A DNA stretch of 64,000 nucleotides from Megalopta genalis (GCF_051020955.1 NW_027476506.1:1-64000), one strand, 5' to 3'; shown: positions 21,227 to 34,200, counted from the stretch's first letter. Translations and numbers: made by a program. Notes: generated from the sequence alone by a model not told the origin.

Positions 21227-23223
21227 TCGCGGCAACATATGACGAGTTCCCTACAAGCCGCCTTTTTATCACTGAAAAAGCGTCAAGGATTCAATACCTT
21301 ATTGATACTGGCGCGGACGTGAGCGTTTACCCTCGGACGTACTTATCGACGAACCCGCCGCGCTCAAATTACGAAATGTTTGCGGCAAACGGTACAAGGA
21401 TCCCCACATATGGGACAATTACACTGAGAGTCGACTTCGATCTACGTCGCGAGTTAATATGGCGATTTATTGTAGCGGATATCGCTAAACCAATCATCGG
21501 CGCGGATTTCCTAGGTCATTTTGGGTTACTCGTCGACATCAAAAACAGATGTTTAGTCGATGGCACAACATCGCGAACTACGCAAGGCTCAATAGTACGG
21601 GACAAATTTGTCACAATGAAGACAATTCACGGCGATACGCAATATCACGCCTTACTTTCACGATACAGTGAAATAACACATCCCGCGGGCACGCCTAGCG
21701 CTGCAAAACACAGTATCAAGCACCATATTGAAACGACCCCCGGACCGCCTATCTCTCACAAAGTCCGACGACTCGCACCGGACCGCTATAAAGCAGCAAA
21801 AGCGGAATTTGACCTGCTGCTCAAGCAAGGGATTATTCGACCTTCTAAGAGCCCATGGTCATCACCGTTGCACATGGTCACGAAAAAGAACGGAGAATGG
21901 CGCCCTTGCGTCGACTACCGCGGGTTGAATAAACGAACAATTCCGAATAGATATCCCATACGACGCATCGAAGATTTCTCACAAAATCTACACGGAAAAA
22001 CAATCTTTTCAACCATCGACCTCGTGCGCGCTTACCACCAGATACCGATAGCTGCGGAGGATATTCCAAAAACCGCCGTAATTACACCTTTTGGTTTATT
22101 TGAATATTTATACGGACCCTTCGGCCTTTGCGGGATAGCTCAAACTTTTCAGAGATTCGTAGACGAAGTTACGCGAGGTTTGGATTTCGTCTTCGCCTAT
22201 CTCGACGATTTTTTAATAGCTTCCGCAAACCCGAGCGAACATCTGCAACACCTCGAGATTATTTTCAAAAGATTTAAGGAATATGGCATTGTCATAAATC
22301 CAAGCAAATGCGTATTCGGAGCCTCTCAGGTCAAATTTCTCGGCTACCAGGTAGACGAGATGGGCACTCGCCCACCCGAACATAAGGTCGACGCCGTAAA
22401 AAACTTCCCTCAGCCGACAACCGTAAAACAATTACGCCGTTTCCTTGGGATGGTTAACTTCTACCGTCGATTCCTGCCAGCAGCTGCTACACGACAAAAG
22501 CCCCTTAACGGCCTACTGACAGGCCCAAAAATGACAGGTAACAAACCTATCAATTGGACCGAAGAGGCCAAACAAGCTTTCGTCGCAATAAAAGAAGGCC
22601 TAGCAAACGCCACGCTGTTGGTACATCCAGCAATAAATGCTCCATTATCAATAACTGTGGACGCTTCTGACCACGCGATAGGAGCCGTTTTGCAACAAAG
22701 GACAAACAACGATTGGCGACCCCTTGGATTTTTCTCTCGCCCCCTGACAAAAACACAAGCTAAGTATAGCGCGTACGATCGCGAGCTTCTCGCTATTTAC
22801 GAAGCCATAAAGTACTTCATTTACGCTGTAGAAGGAAGAAACTTCACCATATTCACCGATCACAAACCGCTTACTTATGTTTTTAACCAAAAGAAAGAAA
22901 AATCCCCAAGGCAGTTCCGTTACTTTGATTACATTTCACAATTCACATCGGACATAAAACATATTTCGGGCATAGATAATGTAGTCGCAGACGCTTTATC
23001 GAGAATCGAAGAAATCGAAGAGATCAATTACTCAGCTGTCGCCGCAGCACAAACCGATGACGAAGAACTACAACATTTATTGCAATCCGATACAAACCTA
23101 CAACTAAAATCTATTTTCTTTGAACCGTGTAAAGCCAACATCTACTGCGATATTTCTACACAGAGAGCCCTTATATCGTACCGTCATTTCGCAAGAAGGT
23201 TTTCCAACGGATCCATGGATTAG
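21175..23223 (+). CDS. Pol part 1: protease, reverse transcriptase, RNase H (copy 2)
   Basis: This 682-codon frame is equal to copy 1 except for Met in place of Ile at about residue 148 (ATG at 21616-21618), which lies between protease and reverse transcriptase and affects no known catalytic residue. DTGA (44-47), D282 and YLDD (342-345), and RNase H D496, E537, D562 and D606 are all present. The changed GPFGLCGIAQTF motif is also present. The frame ends at 23223 because of the same break before integrase. Confidence 0.93.
   Translation: MHFSVHRESGKLKSSSIIAATYDEFPTSRLFITEKASRIQYLIDTGADVSVYPRTYLSTNPPRSNYEMFAANGTRIPTYGTITLRVDFDLRRELIWRFIVADIAKPIIGADFLGHFGLLVDIKNRCLVDGTTSRTTQGSIVRDKFVTMKTIHGDTQYHALLSRYSEITHPAGTPSAAKHSIKHHIETTPGPPISHKVRRLAPDRYKAAKAEFDLLLKQGIIRPSKSPWSSPLHMVTKKNGEWRPCVDYRGLNKRTIPNRYPIRRIEDFSQNLHGKTIFSTIDLVRAYHQIPIAAEDIPKTAVITPFGLFEYLYGPFGLCGIAQTFQRFVDEVTRGLDFVFAYLDDFLIASANPSEHLQHLEIIFKRFKEYGIVINPSKCVFGASQVKFLGYQVDEMGTRPPEHKVDAVKNFPQPTTVKQLRRFLGMVNFYRRFLPAAATRQKPLNGLLTGPKMTGNKPINWTEEAKQAFVAIKEGLANATLLVHPAINAPLSITVDASDHAIGAVLQQRTNNDWRPLGFFSRPLTKTQAKYSAYDRELLAIYEAIKYFIYAVEGRNFTIFTDHKPLTYVFNQKKEKSPRQFRYFDYISQFTSDIKHISGIDNVVADALSRIEEIEEINYSAVAAAQTDDEELQHLLQSDTNLQLKSIFFEPCKANIYCDISTQRALISYRHFARRFSNGSMD
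21202..21246 (+). promoter_or_regulatory. Candidate -1 frameshift signal, copy 2
   Basis: G GGA AAC is at 21202-21208, with a 7-base spacer and stem CTCGTC (21216-21221) with GACGAG (21241-21246). It is identical to copy 1. Confidence 0.7.
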
Positions 23224-24323
23224 CCCACCCAGGTACACGGGCCACCATAAAACTTATTTCAGAAAGGTTTGTGTGGCCATCCATGCGGAAAGATTGCACA
23301 CAATGGGTTCGAACATGCATACAATGCCAAAAATCAAAAATATCTAAGCACGTGTCTTCACCTATAGGCAAATTTGAAACACCAAGCGCTAGATTCCAGC
23401 ACATTCATATGGACATAGTTGGCCCGATGACATCCTCAGAAGGTTTCAAGTACTGCGTAACGTACGTGGATCGATTCACGCGATGGCCCGAAGCCTGGCC
23501 AGTGGAAGAAATCACCGCAGAAGCAGTCGCAAAAGTTTTTATGAACTGGATTAGCCGCTTCGGAGTCCCCGCGAGAATAACAACCGACCAAGGAAGACAG
23601 TTCACTTCACAGTTATTCAAAGAATTAACCCGTTTGATTGGCGCCTCATACCTTATGACAACTGCATACCACCCGCAAGCCAACGGAATGGTTGAACGAT
23701 TCCATAGGCAACTCAAAGCAGGAATCATGTGTCATGAAGACAACAAATGGACGCAACGACTTCCTATTGTTTTATTAGGCATTAGATCAGCACCCAAAGA
23801 AGATCTACAGGCAAGCTCAACAGAGCTAGTATATGGAGAAAGTGTCCGTTTACCAGGAGAATTTTTCGAAAACCATAAAGTACAGGATACCAATGATTTC
23901 GTAAAACAACTACGCCAGCATATCAAGGAAATTAAACCAACAGCTCCGGTTAAACACGGAGAGAAAAAACCTTTTATTTTTAAAGACCTAGCAACGTCGC
24001 AACAAGTCTTCGTTCGCCATGACGCGGTAAGAAAACCCTTACAGCCACCATACGATGGACCATATACAGTAATCGACCGCGCAACAAAATATTTTACCCT
24101 TGATATCGCCGGAAAACATACAAAAATCTCCACCGACCGCCTTAAACCAGCATATTTATTAAAAGATGCCGCAAACAATAATACACAACACAACAAGACT
24201 AACCTGCAACCAGAAGTACAAGCACAAGGCACTTCAAACGTACCAACGACAACACGTTCCGGTAGAAGAGTAAAATTTCCAGACTTCTTCGGAATGCCGT
24301 TAGCTCACGAACATACTTATTAA
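23169..24323 (+). CDS. Pol part 2: integrase in a shifted frame (copy 2)
   Basis: The integrase reading has the HHCC domain, DD35E triad and GPY module in the same shifted frame as copy 1; the first in-frame ATG is at 23271. I see no base difference from copy 1. It would not be translated from gag-pol RNA unless ribosomes shift frame a second time, for which there is no visible signal. Confidence 0.9.
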   Translation, partial: PYIVPSFRKKVFQRIHGLAHPGTRATIKLISERFVWPSMRKDCTQWVRTCIQCQKSKISKHVSSPIGKFETPSARFQHIHMDIVGPMTSSEGFKYCVTYVDRFTRWPEAWPVEEITAEAVAKVFMNWISRFGVPARITTDQGRQFTSQLFKELTRLIGASYLMTTAYHPQANGMVERFHRQLKAGIMCHEDNKWTQRLPIVLLGIRSAPKEDLQASSTELVYGESVRLPGEFFENHKVQDTNDFVKQLRQHIKEIKPTAPVKHGEKKPFIFKDLATSQQVFVRHDAVRKPLQPPYDGPYTVIDRATKYFTLDIAGKHTKISTDRLKPAYLLKDAANNNTQHNKTNLQPEVQAQGTSNVPTTTRSGRRVKFPDFFGMPLAHEHTY

Positions 24324-24515
24324 TATACTCCGATATATCTTGCGTACGCATATTATAAACCATGAAAAGTGCTGTCCACTACTAATACCATTATCAACGT
24401 TATAAGCGACATATTCACCCCATAAAATGTATATATTTTAGATTACCACGTTGATCTCCCATAGGTATAATATCTTTTTTTTTTCAACCAATTTTGTACC
24501 TTAGCGTTAATCACT
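24324..24515 (+). other. 3' untranslated region of copy 2
   Basis: This is an AT-rich stretch with no reading frame and no env, the same as in copy 1. A T-run at about 24475-24484 precedes the purine tract. Confidence 0.6.
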
Positions 24516-24529
24516 GGAAGGGGGGTGAA
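24516..24529 (+). promoter_or_regulatory. Polypurine tract of copy 2
   Basis: GGAAGGGGGGTGAA sits directly before the 3' LTR, identical to copy 1. Confidence 0.85.
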
Positions 24530-24975
24530 TGTGGCGGACCAGACATAAAAAGACACGTCCTTCAAAAGCGGGGTGTACACATACCTTTTTCGGGTTTTCC
24601 CGACGCAAGGCGTTCACCCCGCAATAAAACAATAAAATCGTTGGGACACAGCTTCGGACCATAGGTCCCGGATCATCCCGGTCGGAAAATCTTCGGGAAA
24701 GGCCTTCGCCCTTCCCGAGGACTTTCCTTTACCAATCTCAAGGACTTTCCCTACCAATAAATACGAGGACCTCTCGACCGAGAGAAGTCAGTTAGCAAGT
24801 TTTCCTCCGACTCTCAACGTGTCCATATTTCTGTATCATCCGTCACTCGTTTTCCTTCTACACACTGTACCTCATCGCCTTTTGTTACAAGTTATATTAA
24901 AGTTCTCGTTATATAAAAACCAAAAAAACTCTCGGATTATTTTATATAAACCGTCGCAGTAACCCCTGCGACAAA
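24530..24975 (+). repeat. 3' LTR of copy 2 (longest form)
   Basis: This long-form LTR is 17 bp longer than the copy 1 3' LTR. TCGGGAA (24693-24699) and TTCCCGA (24712-24718) are inverted repeats around a 12-base loop; in copy 1 that loop is in the opposite orientation and 17 bp after it are lost. GGACTTTCC occurs twice here (near 24718 and 24741). T24614 breaks the 11-bp inverted repeat that is perfect in copy 1. The ATAT target duplication is at 20393-20396 and 24976-24979. Confidence 0.9.
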
Positions 24976-27880
24976 ATATAGATTTAACTGTATGCGAAAC
25001 GAACGAGTTAGCTTCAAATCCAAACGAAACACATGATTTAGCTTCAAATAAATGCGAAGTAGAAGGCTTAGCTTCAAATCCATGCGAAACAAATGATTTA
25101 GCTTCAAATACTTGTGACATACATGATTTAGCTTCATCTTCATGCGAAACTATCGAGTTAGCTTCAAATCCATGCGAAGTAGAAGGATTATCTTCCAATA
25201 CATGAGAAAACAATGGTTTAGCTTCAAATACATGTGATATACATGATTTATCTTCAAATGCAGGCGAAACAAACGAGTTGGCTTCAAATCCATGCGAAAC
25301 ACATGATTTAGCTGCAAATCAATGCGATGTAGAAGGTTTAGCTTCAAGTCCATGGGAAACAAATGATTTAGCTTCAGATGCTTGCGATATAAGTGATATA
25401 GCTTCAAATGCTGTAGAAACAAACGGGTTAGCTTCAACTCCATGCGAAACACATGATTTAACTTCAAATCAATGCGAAACACATGATTTAGCTGCAAATC
25501 AATGCGATGTAGAAGGTTTAGATTCAAATCCATGGGAAACAAATGATTTAGCTTCAGATGCTTGCGATATAAGTGATATAGCTTCAAATGCTGACGAAAC
25601 AAGCGGGTTAGCTTCAAATCCATGAAAGACACATGATTAAGCCTCAAATCAATGCGATGTAGAAGGTTTAGCTTCAAATCCATGCGAAACAAATGGTTTA
25701 GCTTCAAATCAATTCGAAGTAAAAGGCTTATCTTCAAATCCATGCGAAACAAATGGTTAATCTTCAGATAATTGCGATATATGTGATATAGCATCAAATG
25801 CACGCGAAACAATCGAGTTTGATTCAAATCCATGCGAAACAAATGATTTAGCTTCAAATCAACTCGAAGTACAAGGCTTAGATTCAAATCCATGCGAAAC
25901 AAATGGTTTAGCTACAAATACTTGTGATATACGTAATTTAGATTTAACTGCATGCGCAACGAACGATTTAGCTTCAACTCCATGCGAAACACATAATTTA
26001 GCTTCAAATCCATGCAAAACACATGATTTAGCTGCAAATCAATGCGATGTAGAAGGTTTAGATTCAAATCCATGGGAAACAAATGATTTAGCTTCAGATG
26101 CTTGCGATATAAGTGATATAGCTTCAAATGATGACGAAACAAGCGGGTTAGCTTCAAATCCATGAAAGACACATGATTAAGCCTCAAATCAATGCGATGT
26201 AGAAGGTTTAGCTTCAAATCCATGCGATGTAGAAGGTTTAGCTTCAAATCCATGCGACACAAATGATTTAGCATCAGATACATGCGATATAAGTGATATA
26301 ACTTCAAATGAATGCGAAACAAACGAGTTAGCTTCAACTCCATGCGAAGCACATAATTTAGCTTCAAATCAATGCGATCTAGAAGGTTTAGCTCCAAATC
26401 AATGCGATGTAGAAGGTTTAGCTTCAAATCCATGCGACACAAATGATTTAGCATCAGATACTTGCGATATAAGCGATATAGCTTCAAATGAATGCGATAC
26501 AAATGAGGTAGCATCAAATCCATGCGAAACACATAATTCAGCTTCAAATCACTGCGATGTAGAAGGTTTAGCTTCAAATCCATGCGAAACACATGATTTA
26601 GCTACAAATACTTGTGATATACGTAATTTAGATTTAACTGCATGCGCAACGATCGAGTTAGCATCAAATCCATGCAAAACACATGATTTAGCTGCAAATC
26701 AATGCGATGTAGAAGGTTTAGCTTCAAACCCATGCGACACAAATGATTTAGCGTCAGATACTTGCGATATAAGGGATATAGCTTCAAATGCAGGGGAAAC
26801 AAACGAGTTAGCTTCAAGTACATGCGAAACACATGATTTAGCTGCAAATCAATGCGATGTAGAAGGTTTAGCTTCAAATCCATGCGAAACGTATGATTTG
26901 GCTTCAAATACTTGCGAATGTGAGTGATATAGCTTCAAAACAATGCGAAGTAGAAGGCTTAGTTTCGATTCTATGTGAAACGAATAGATTAGCTTCAAAA
27001 ACTTGTTTTATACATTATTTAGCTACAACTGCATGCGAAACAAACGAGTTAGCTTCAAATCCAAATCATTTAATTTCAAATCGATGCGAAGTAGAAGGCA
27101 TAGCCTCTAATACGTGAGAAACAAATGATTTATTTTCACATAATTGCGATACAAGTGATATAGCTTCAAATGCAGGCGAAACAATCGAGTTAGCTTCAAA
27201 TCAATGCCAAGTAGTAGGCTTATGTTCAAATCCATGCGAAACAAATGGTTCAGCTTCAAATACTTGGGATATACATGATTTACCTTCAACCGGATGCGAA
27301 ACAAACGAGTTAGCTTCAAACTCAGGCGAAACGAATGATTTAGCTTCAAATCAATGCGAAGTAGAAGGCTTATCTTCGAATCCATGCGAAATAAATCGAT
27401 TTGCTTCAAATACTTGTGATATACATGATTTAGCGTCAACTGCATGCGAAACAAATGATTTAGCTTCAAATGCTTTGCGATATAAGTGATATAACTTGAA
27501 CGGAAGGCGAAGCAAACTAGTTAGATTCAAATCCATGCGAAACACATGATTTTGCTACAATCAATGCGAAGTAGAGGGCTTAGCTTCAAATCCATGCGAA
27601 TCGAATGGTTTAGCATCAAATACAAGTGATATACATGATTTATCTTCAAATGCACGCGAAGCAAAAGAGTTAGCTTCAAACCCATGCGAAACACATGATT
27701 TAGCTTCAAATTCATGCGAAACACATGGTTTAACTTAATAATGAAGCGAAACGGATGGATTAGATTCAGATACTTGTGATAAACATGATTTAGCTTCAAA
27801 TCAATGCGAAGTAGAAGGCTTAGCTATAAATCCATGCGACATAATTTATATAGCTTCAAATACATGCGATATAAATGATA

Positions 27881-28836
27881 TAGCTTCAAATGCAATCGAA
27901 ACGAATGATTTAGCTTCAAATACTTGCGGAATAAATGAAATAGCTTCAAATGCAGGCGAAACAAACGAGTTATCTTCAAGTCCATGCAAAACACATGATT
28001 TAGCTTCCAATTTATGCGAAACAAATGATTTACAATCAAATACTTGCGACATAACTTATATAGCTTCAAATGCAGACGAAGCAAACGAGTCAGCATCAAA
28101 TCCAAGTGAAAGCCACGATTTAGCTTCAATTGAACGCGATGTAGATGGTTCAGCTTCAAATCAATGCGATGTAGAATGTTTAGTTTCAAATCCACGCGAA
28201 ACAGATGATTTAGATTCAGATACTTGCGATATTAGTGATATAGCTTCAAGTGCGAGCGAAACGAACGAGCTAGCTTCAAATCCATGCCAAAACACGCGAT
28301 TAAACTTCAAATGCATGCGACACACATGTTTTCGCTTCAGATTCATGCAACGCACGTGATTTAGATTCAAATTTATGCGAAACAAATTATTTAGCTTCAA
28401 ATACAGGCGAAACAAATGAGTTAGCTTCAAATCCATGCGAAACACATGATTTAGCTTCAAATCAATAAGATGTAGCAGGTTTAGCTTCCAATCAATGCGA
28501 TATAGAAGGTTTACCTTCAAATCCATGCGACACAAATTATTTAGCGTCAGATACTTGCGATATAAGGGATATAGCTTCAAATGCAGGGGAAACAAACGAG
28601 ATAGCTTCAAATCCATGCAAAACACATGATTAAGCTTCAAATCAATGCGATGTAGAGGGGTTTAGCTTGAAATCCATGCGACACAAATGATTTAGCATAA
28701 GATACATGCGATATAAGTGATATAGCTTCAAATGAATGCGAAACAAACGAGTTAGCTTCAAATCAATGCGAAAAACGTAATTTAGCTTCAAATCAATGCG
28801 ATGTAGAAGGTTTAGCTTCAAATCCATGCGAAACAC
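27881..28836 (+). repeat. 955-bp segment also present at 12180-13135
   Basis: The segments lie a constant 15701 bp apart. They share rare features such as the CCAAAACACGCGATTAAAC unit (near 28287 and 12586) and the GTAGAGGGGTTTAGCTTG unit. About 350 bp of the first part is also in the 15.5-kb region. Confidence 0.8.
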
Positions 28837-30067
28837 TTGATCTAACTTCAAATCAACTCGAAGTACAAGGCTAAGATTCAAATCCATGCGAAACAAATGG
28901 TTTAGCTACAAATAATTGTGATATACGTTATTTAGATTCAACTGCATGCGCAACGAACGAGTTAGCTTCAAATCCATGCGAAACACATGATTTAGCTTCA
29001 AATCAACTCGTAGTACGAGGCTTAGATTCAAACCCATGCGAAACAAATGGTTTAGCTACAAATACTTGTGATATACGTAATTTAGATTTAACTGCATGCG
29101 CAACGAACGAGTTAGCTTGAAATCCATGCGAAACACATGATTTAGCTTCAAATCAATAAGATGTAGCAGGTTTAGCTTCAAATCAATGCGATGTAGAATG
29201 TTTAGCTTCAAATCCATGCGACACATGATAAACAAATGATTTAGCGTCAGATAATTGCGATATAAGTGATATAGCTTCAAATGCAGGGGAAACAAAAGAG
29301 TTAGCTTCAAATTCATGCAAAACACACGATTAAGCTTCAAAGCAATGCGATGTAGAAGGTTTAGCTTCAAATCCATGCGACACAAGTGATTTAGCATCAG
29401 ATACATGCGATATAAGTGATATAGTTTCAAATGAATGCGAAACAAACGAGTTAGCTTCAAATCCATGCGAAACACGTAATTTAGCTTCAAATCAATGCGA
29501 TGTAGAAGGTTTAGCTTCAAATCCATGCGAAACACATGATTTAGCTTCAAATCAACTCGAAGTACAAGGCTAAGATTCAAATCCATGCGAAGCAATTGGT
29601 TTAGCTACAAATACTTGTGATATACGTTATTTAGATTTAACTGCATGCGCAACGAACGAGTTAGCTTCAAATCCATGCGAAACACATGATTTAGCTTCAA
29701 ATCAACTCGAAGTACAAGGCTTAGATTCAAATCCGTGCGAAACAGATGGTTTAGATACAAATACTTGTGATATACGTAATTTAGATTTAACTGCATGCGC
29801 AAAGAACGAGTTAGCATCAAATCCATGCGAAACACATGATTTAGCTGCAAATCAATGCGATCTAGAAGGTTTAGCTTCACATCCATGGGAAACAAATGAT
29901 TTAGCTTCAGATACATGCGATATAAGTGATATAGCTACAAATGAATGCGAAACAAACGAGTTAGCTTCAAATCCACGCAAAACACATGATTAAGCTTCAA
30001 ATCAATGCGATGTAGAGGGGTTTAGCTTCAAATCCATGCGACACAAATGATTTAGCATCAGATATAT

Positions 30068-30765
30068 GCGAAATAAGTGATATAGCTTCAAATGAATGCG
30101 AAACAAACGAGTTAGCTTCAAATCCATGCGAAACACGTAATTTAGCTGCAAATCAATGCGATGTAGAAGTTTTAGTTTCAAATCCATGCGAAACACATAA
30201 TTTAACTTCAAATAAATGCGATGTAGAAGGTTTAGTTTCAAATTCATGGGAAACAAATGATTTATCTTCAGATGATTGCGATATAAGTGATATAGCTACA
30301 AATTCTGACGAAACAAACGGGTTAGCTTCAACTCCATGCGAAACACATGATTTAGCTTCAAATCAATAAGATGTAGCAGGTTTAGCTTCAAATCAATGCG
30401 ATGTAGAAGGTTTAGCTTCAATTCCATGTGACACAAATGATTTAGCGTCAGATACTTGCGATATAAGTGAAATAGCTTCTAATGCAGGGGAAACAAACGA
30501 GTTAGCTTAAAATCCATGCAAAACATATGATTAAGCTTCAAATCAATGCGATGTAGAAGGGTTAGCTTCAAATCCATGCGACACAAATGATTTAGCATCA
30601 GATACATGAGATATAAGTGTTATAGCTTCAAATGAATGCGAAACAAACGAGTTAGCTTCAAATCCATGCGAAACACGTAACTTAGCTTCAAATCAATGCG
30701 ATGTAGAAGGTTTAGCTTCAAATCAATGCGAAACACATGATTTAGCTTCAAATCAATGCGAAACA
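30068..30765 (+). repeat. 700-bp segment repeated at 32374-33071
   Basis: The distance is 2306 bp. Shared oddities include GATGTAGAAGTTTTAGTTTC and the unit with AATAAGATGTAGCAGG. The region between the copies is more diverged satellite. Confidence 0.75.
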
Positions 30766-31299
30766 CATGATTTAGCTTCAAATCAACTCGAAGTACAAGT
30801 CTTAGATTCAAATCCATGCGAAACAAATGGTTTAGCTACAAATACTTGTGATATACGTAATTTAGATTTAACTGCATGCGCAACGAACGAGTTGGCGTCA
30901 AATCCATGCGAAACACATGATTTAGGTGCAAATCAATGCGATGTAGAAGGTTTAGCTTCAAATCCATGGGAAACAAATGATTTAGCTTCAGATACATGCG
31001 ATATAAGTGATATAGCTTCAAATGCAAGCGAAACAAACGAGTTAGCTTCAAATCCATGCGACACGCACGATTGAGCTTCAAATCAATGCGAAGTAGAAGG
31101 CTTAGTTTCAAATCCATTCGAAACAAATGATTTAGCTTTAAATACTTGTGATATACATGATTTAGTTTCAACTGCATGCGAAACAAACGAGTTAGCTTCA
31201 AATCCAGGCGAATCATATGATTTAGCTTCAAATCAATGCAATGTAGATGGTTCAGCTTCAAATCCATGCGACACATATGATTTAGTTTCAAATACTTGG

Positions 31300-34200
31300 G
31301 ATACACGTGACGTAGCTCCAAATCAATTGCGAAGTAGAAGGATTAGCTTCAAATCCAAGCGAAACACATGATTTAGCTTCAAATCTATTCGAAGTATAAG
31401 GCTTAGATACAAATCCATGCGAAACGAAAGTTTTGGCATCAAATACTTGCGAATATAAGTCATATAGCTTCAACTGCATGCGAAACGAGTTAGCTTCAAA
31501 TCCAAATGAAACAGATTGTTTAGATCCAAATCAATGCGAAGTAGAAGGCTTAGCTTCAAATCCACGCGGAACAAATGGTTTGTCTTCAAATTCTTGTGAT
31601 ATACATGATTTAGCTTCAACAGCATGCGAAACAAACGAGTTAGCTACAAACCCAAGGGTAATACATGATTTAATTTCACATCACTGCGAAGTAGAGGCTA
31701 GCTTCAAATCAATGCGAAGCAACTGATTTATCTTCAAATGCTTGTGATATTCATGATATAAATTCAACTGCATGCGAAACAAAAGAGTTAGCTCGAAATC
31801 CGTTCGATACACATGATTTCGCTTCAAATCAATGCGAAGTAGAAGGCTTAGCGTCAAATCCATTCGAGACAAACGATTTGGCTTCAAATACTTGCGGTAT
31901 AAATGAAGTAGCTTCAAATGCAGGCGAAACAAACGAGTTAAATTCAAATCCAAGCGAAACACATGATTTACCTTCAAATCAATGCGAAGTAGAAGGCTGA
32001 GCTTCAAATCCTTGCGACACAAATGATTTAGTTTCTAGTATTTGCGATATAAATGATATAGCTTCAAATGCAGACGAAACATACTGGTTAGCTTCAGATC
32101 CAAACGAAATACATGACTTCGATCTAAATTGATGCGAAACTAATGATTTAGATTCAAACCAATGCGAACTAGATGTTTTAGATTCAAATCTTTGCGAAAC
32201 AAACGATTAAGCTACAGATACTTGTGATATAAGTGATATAGATTCAAATGCAGGCGAAACGAACGAGTTAGCTTCAAATCCATGCGAAACACCTTGTTTC
32301 TCTTCAAATCAATGCGAAATAGCAGACTTAGCTTCAAATCAATGCGACACAAATGATTTAGCATCAGATACAAGCGAAATAAGTGATATAGCTTCAAATG
32401 AATGCGAAACAAACGAGTTAGCTTCAAATCCATGCGAAACACGTAATTTAGCTGCAAATCAATGCGATGTAGAAGTTTTAGTTTCAAATCCATGCGAAAC
32501 ACATAATTTAACTTCAAATAAATGCGATGTAGAAGGTTTAGTTTCAAATTCATGGGAAACAAATGATTTATCTTCAGATGATTGCGATATAAGTGATATA
32601 GCTACAAATTCTGACGAAACAAACGGGTTAGCTTCAACTCCATGCGAAACACATGATTTAACTTCAAATCAATAAGATGTAGCAGGTTTAGCTTCAAATC
32701 AATGCGATGTAGAAGGTTTAGCTTCAATTCCATGTGACACAAATGATTTAGCGTCAGATACTTGCGATATAAGTGAAATAGCTTCTAATGCAGGGGAAAC
32801 AAACGAGTTAGCTTAAAATCCATGCAAAACATATGATTTAGCTTCAAATCAATGCGATGTAGAAGGGTTAGCTTCAAATCCATGCGACACAAATGATTTA
32901 GCATCAGATACATGAGATATAAGTGTTATAGCTTCAAATGAATGCGAAACAAACGAGTTAGCTTCAAATCCATGCGAAACACGTAACTTAGCTTCAAATC
33001 AATGCGATGTAGAAGGTTTAGCTTCAAATCAATGCGAAACACATGATTTAGCTTCACATCAATGCGAAGTAGAAGTCTTAGCATCAAATCCAAGCGAAAC
33101 AAATGGTTTGGCTTCAAATACTTGTGATATACATGAATCAGCTTCAACTGCATGCGAAACAAACGAGTTACATTCAAATCCACGCGAAACAAATGATTTA
33201 GCTTCAAATCAATGCGACGTAGTAGGCTTAGCTTCAAATCCATGCGAATCAAATGGATCAGCTTTAAATATTTGTGATATACGTGATTTCGTTTCAACTG
33301 CATGTGAAACATCCAAGCGAAACACATGATTTAGCTTCAAATCAATGCGAAGTAGAAGGCTTAGCTTCACATCCATGAGAAACGAATGATTTAGCTTCAA
33401 ATACTTGTGAATATAAGTGATATAGCTTCAAATGCAGGCCCAACAAACGAGTTAGCTTCAGATCCATGCGAAATACGTGATTTAGCTTGAAATCAATTCG
33501 AAGTAGAAGGCTTAGCTACAAATCCAAGCGAGACACATGATTTAGCTTCAAATCAGTGCGAAGTAGAAGGCTCAGCTTCAAATACATGCGAATATAATGG
33601 TTCGGCTTCAAATACTTGTGAAATACATGATTTAGCTTCAACTGCATGCGAAACACATGGTTTAGCTTAATATGCATGCGAAACGAATGGTTCAGCTCCA
33701 AATACTTGTGATATACATGATTTAGCTTCAACTGCATGTGAAACAAACGTGTTAGCTTTAAATCCATGCGAAGCACATGATTTAGATTCAAATCAATGCA
33801 AAATAGAGGACTTAGCATCAAATCCATGCGAAACGAATGATTTAGCACCAAATACTTGCCAAATAAGTGATATAGATTAAAATACAGGCGAAACAAACGA
33901 GTTAGTTTCAAATCCATGCGGATCACATGATTTAGCTTCAAATCAATTCGAAGCAGGCCTAGCTTCAAATCCAAGCGAGACACATGATTTAGATTCAAAT
34001 CAGTGCGAAGTAGAAGGCTCAACTACAAATCCATGCGAATCTAATGGTTCGGCTTCAAATAGTTGTGATTTACATGATTTAGCTTCAACTACCTGCGAAA
34101 CAAACGTGTTAGCTTAAAATCCAAGCGAAACACATGATTCAGCTTCAAGTCAATGCGAAGTAGAAGGCTTAGCTTCAAATCCATGAGAAACGAATGATTT

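Larger units (their letters stand above)
20397..24975 (+). mobile_element. Ty3/Gypsy-type LTR retrotransposon, copy 2
   Basis: This has the same structure, orientation and defects as copy 1. It is flanked by the same ATAT in the same satellite sequence, so it is a segmental duplicate and not a second insertion. Visible differences from copy 1 are T4912 to G20477 (5' LTR), C6053 to G21618 (pol), A9049 to T24614 (3' LTR) and a rearrangement inside the 3' LTR that makes it 17 bp longer. Confidence 0.95.
19815..27553 (+). repeat. 7.7-kb segment carrying the retroelement, second copy
   Basis: This is the partner of 4250-11970. The homology breaks at about 27553, where copy 2 continues TTTTGCTACAATCAATGCG while copy 1 continues with a normal CETHD/CIY unit. 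Homology to the region after the first copy resumes later (27881-28836 matches 12180-13135), so the ancestral duplicated tract was probably longer and then rearranged. Confidence 0.88.

Noticed and set aside
20397..24975. Copy 2 as an independent insertion
   Set aside because: Flanking satellite, target duplication, defects and LTR differences are all shared with copy 1.
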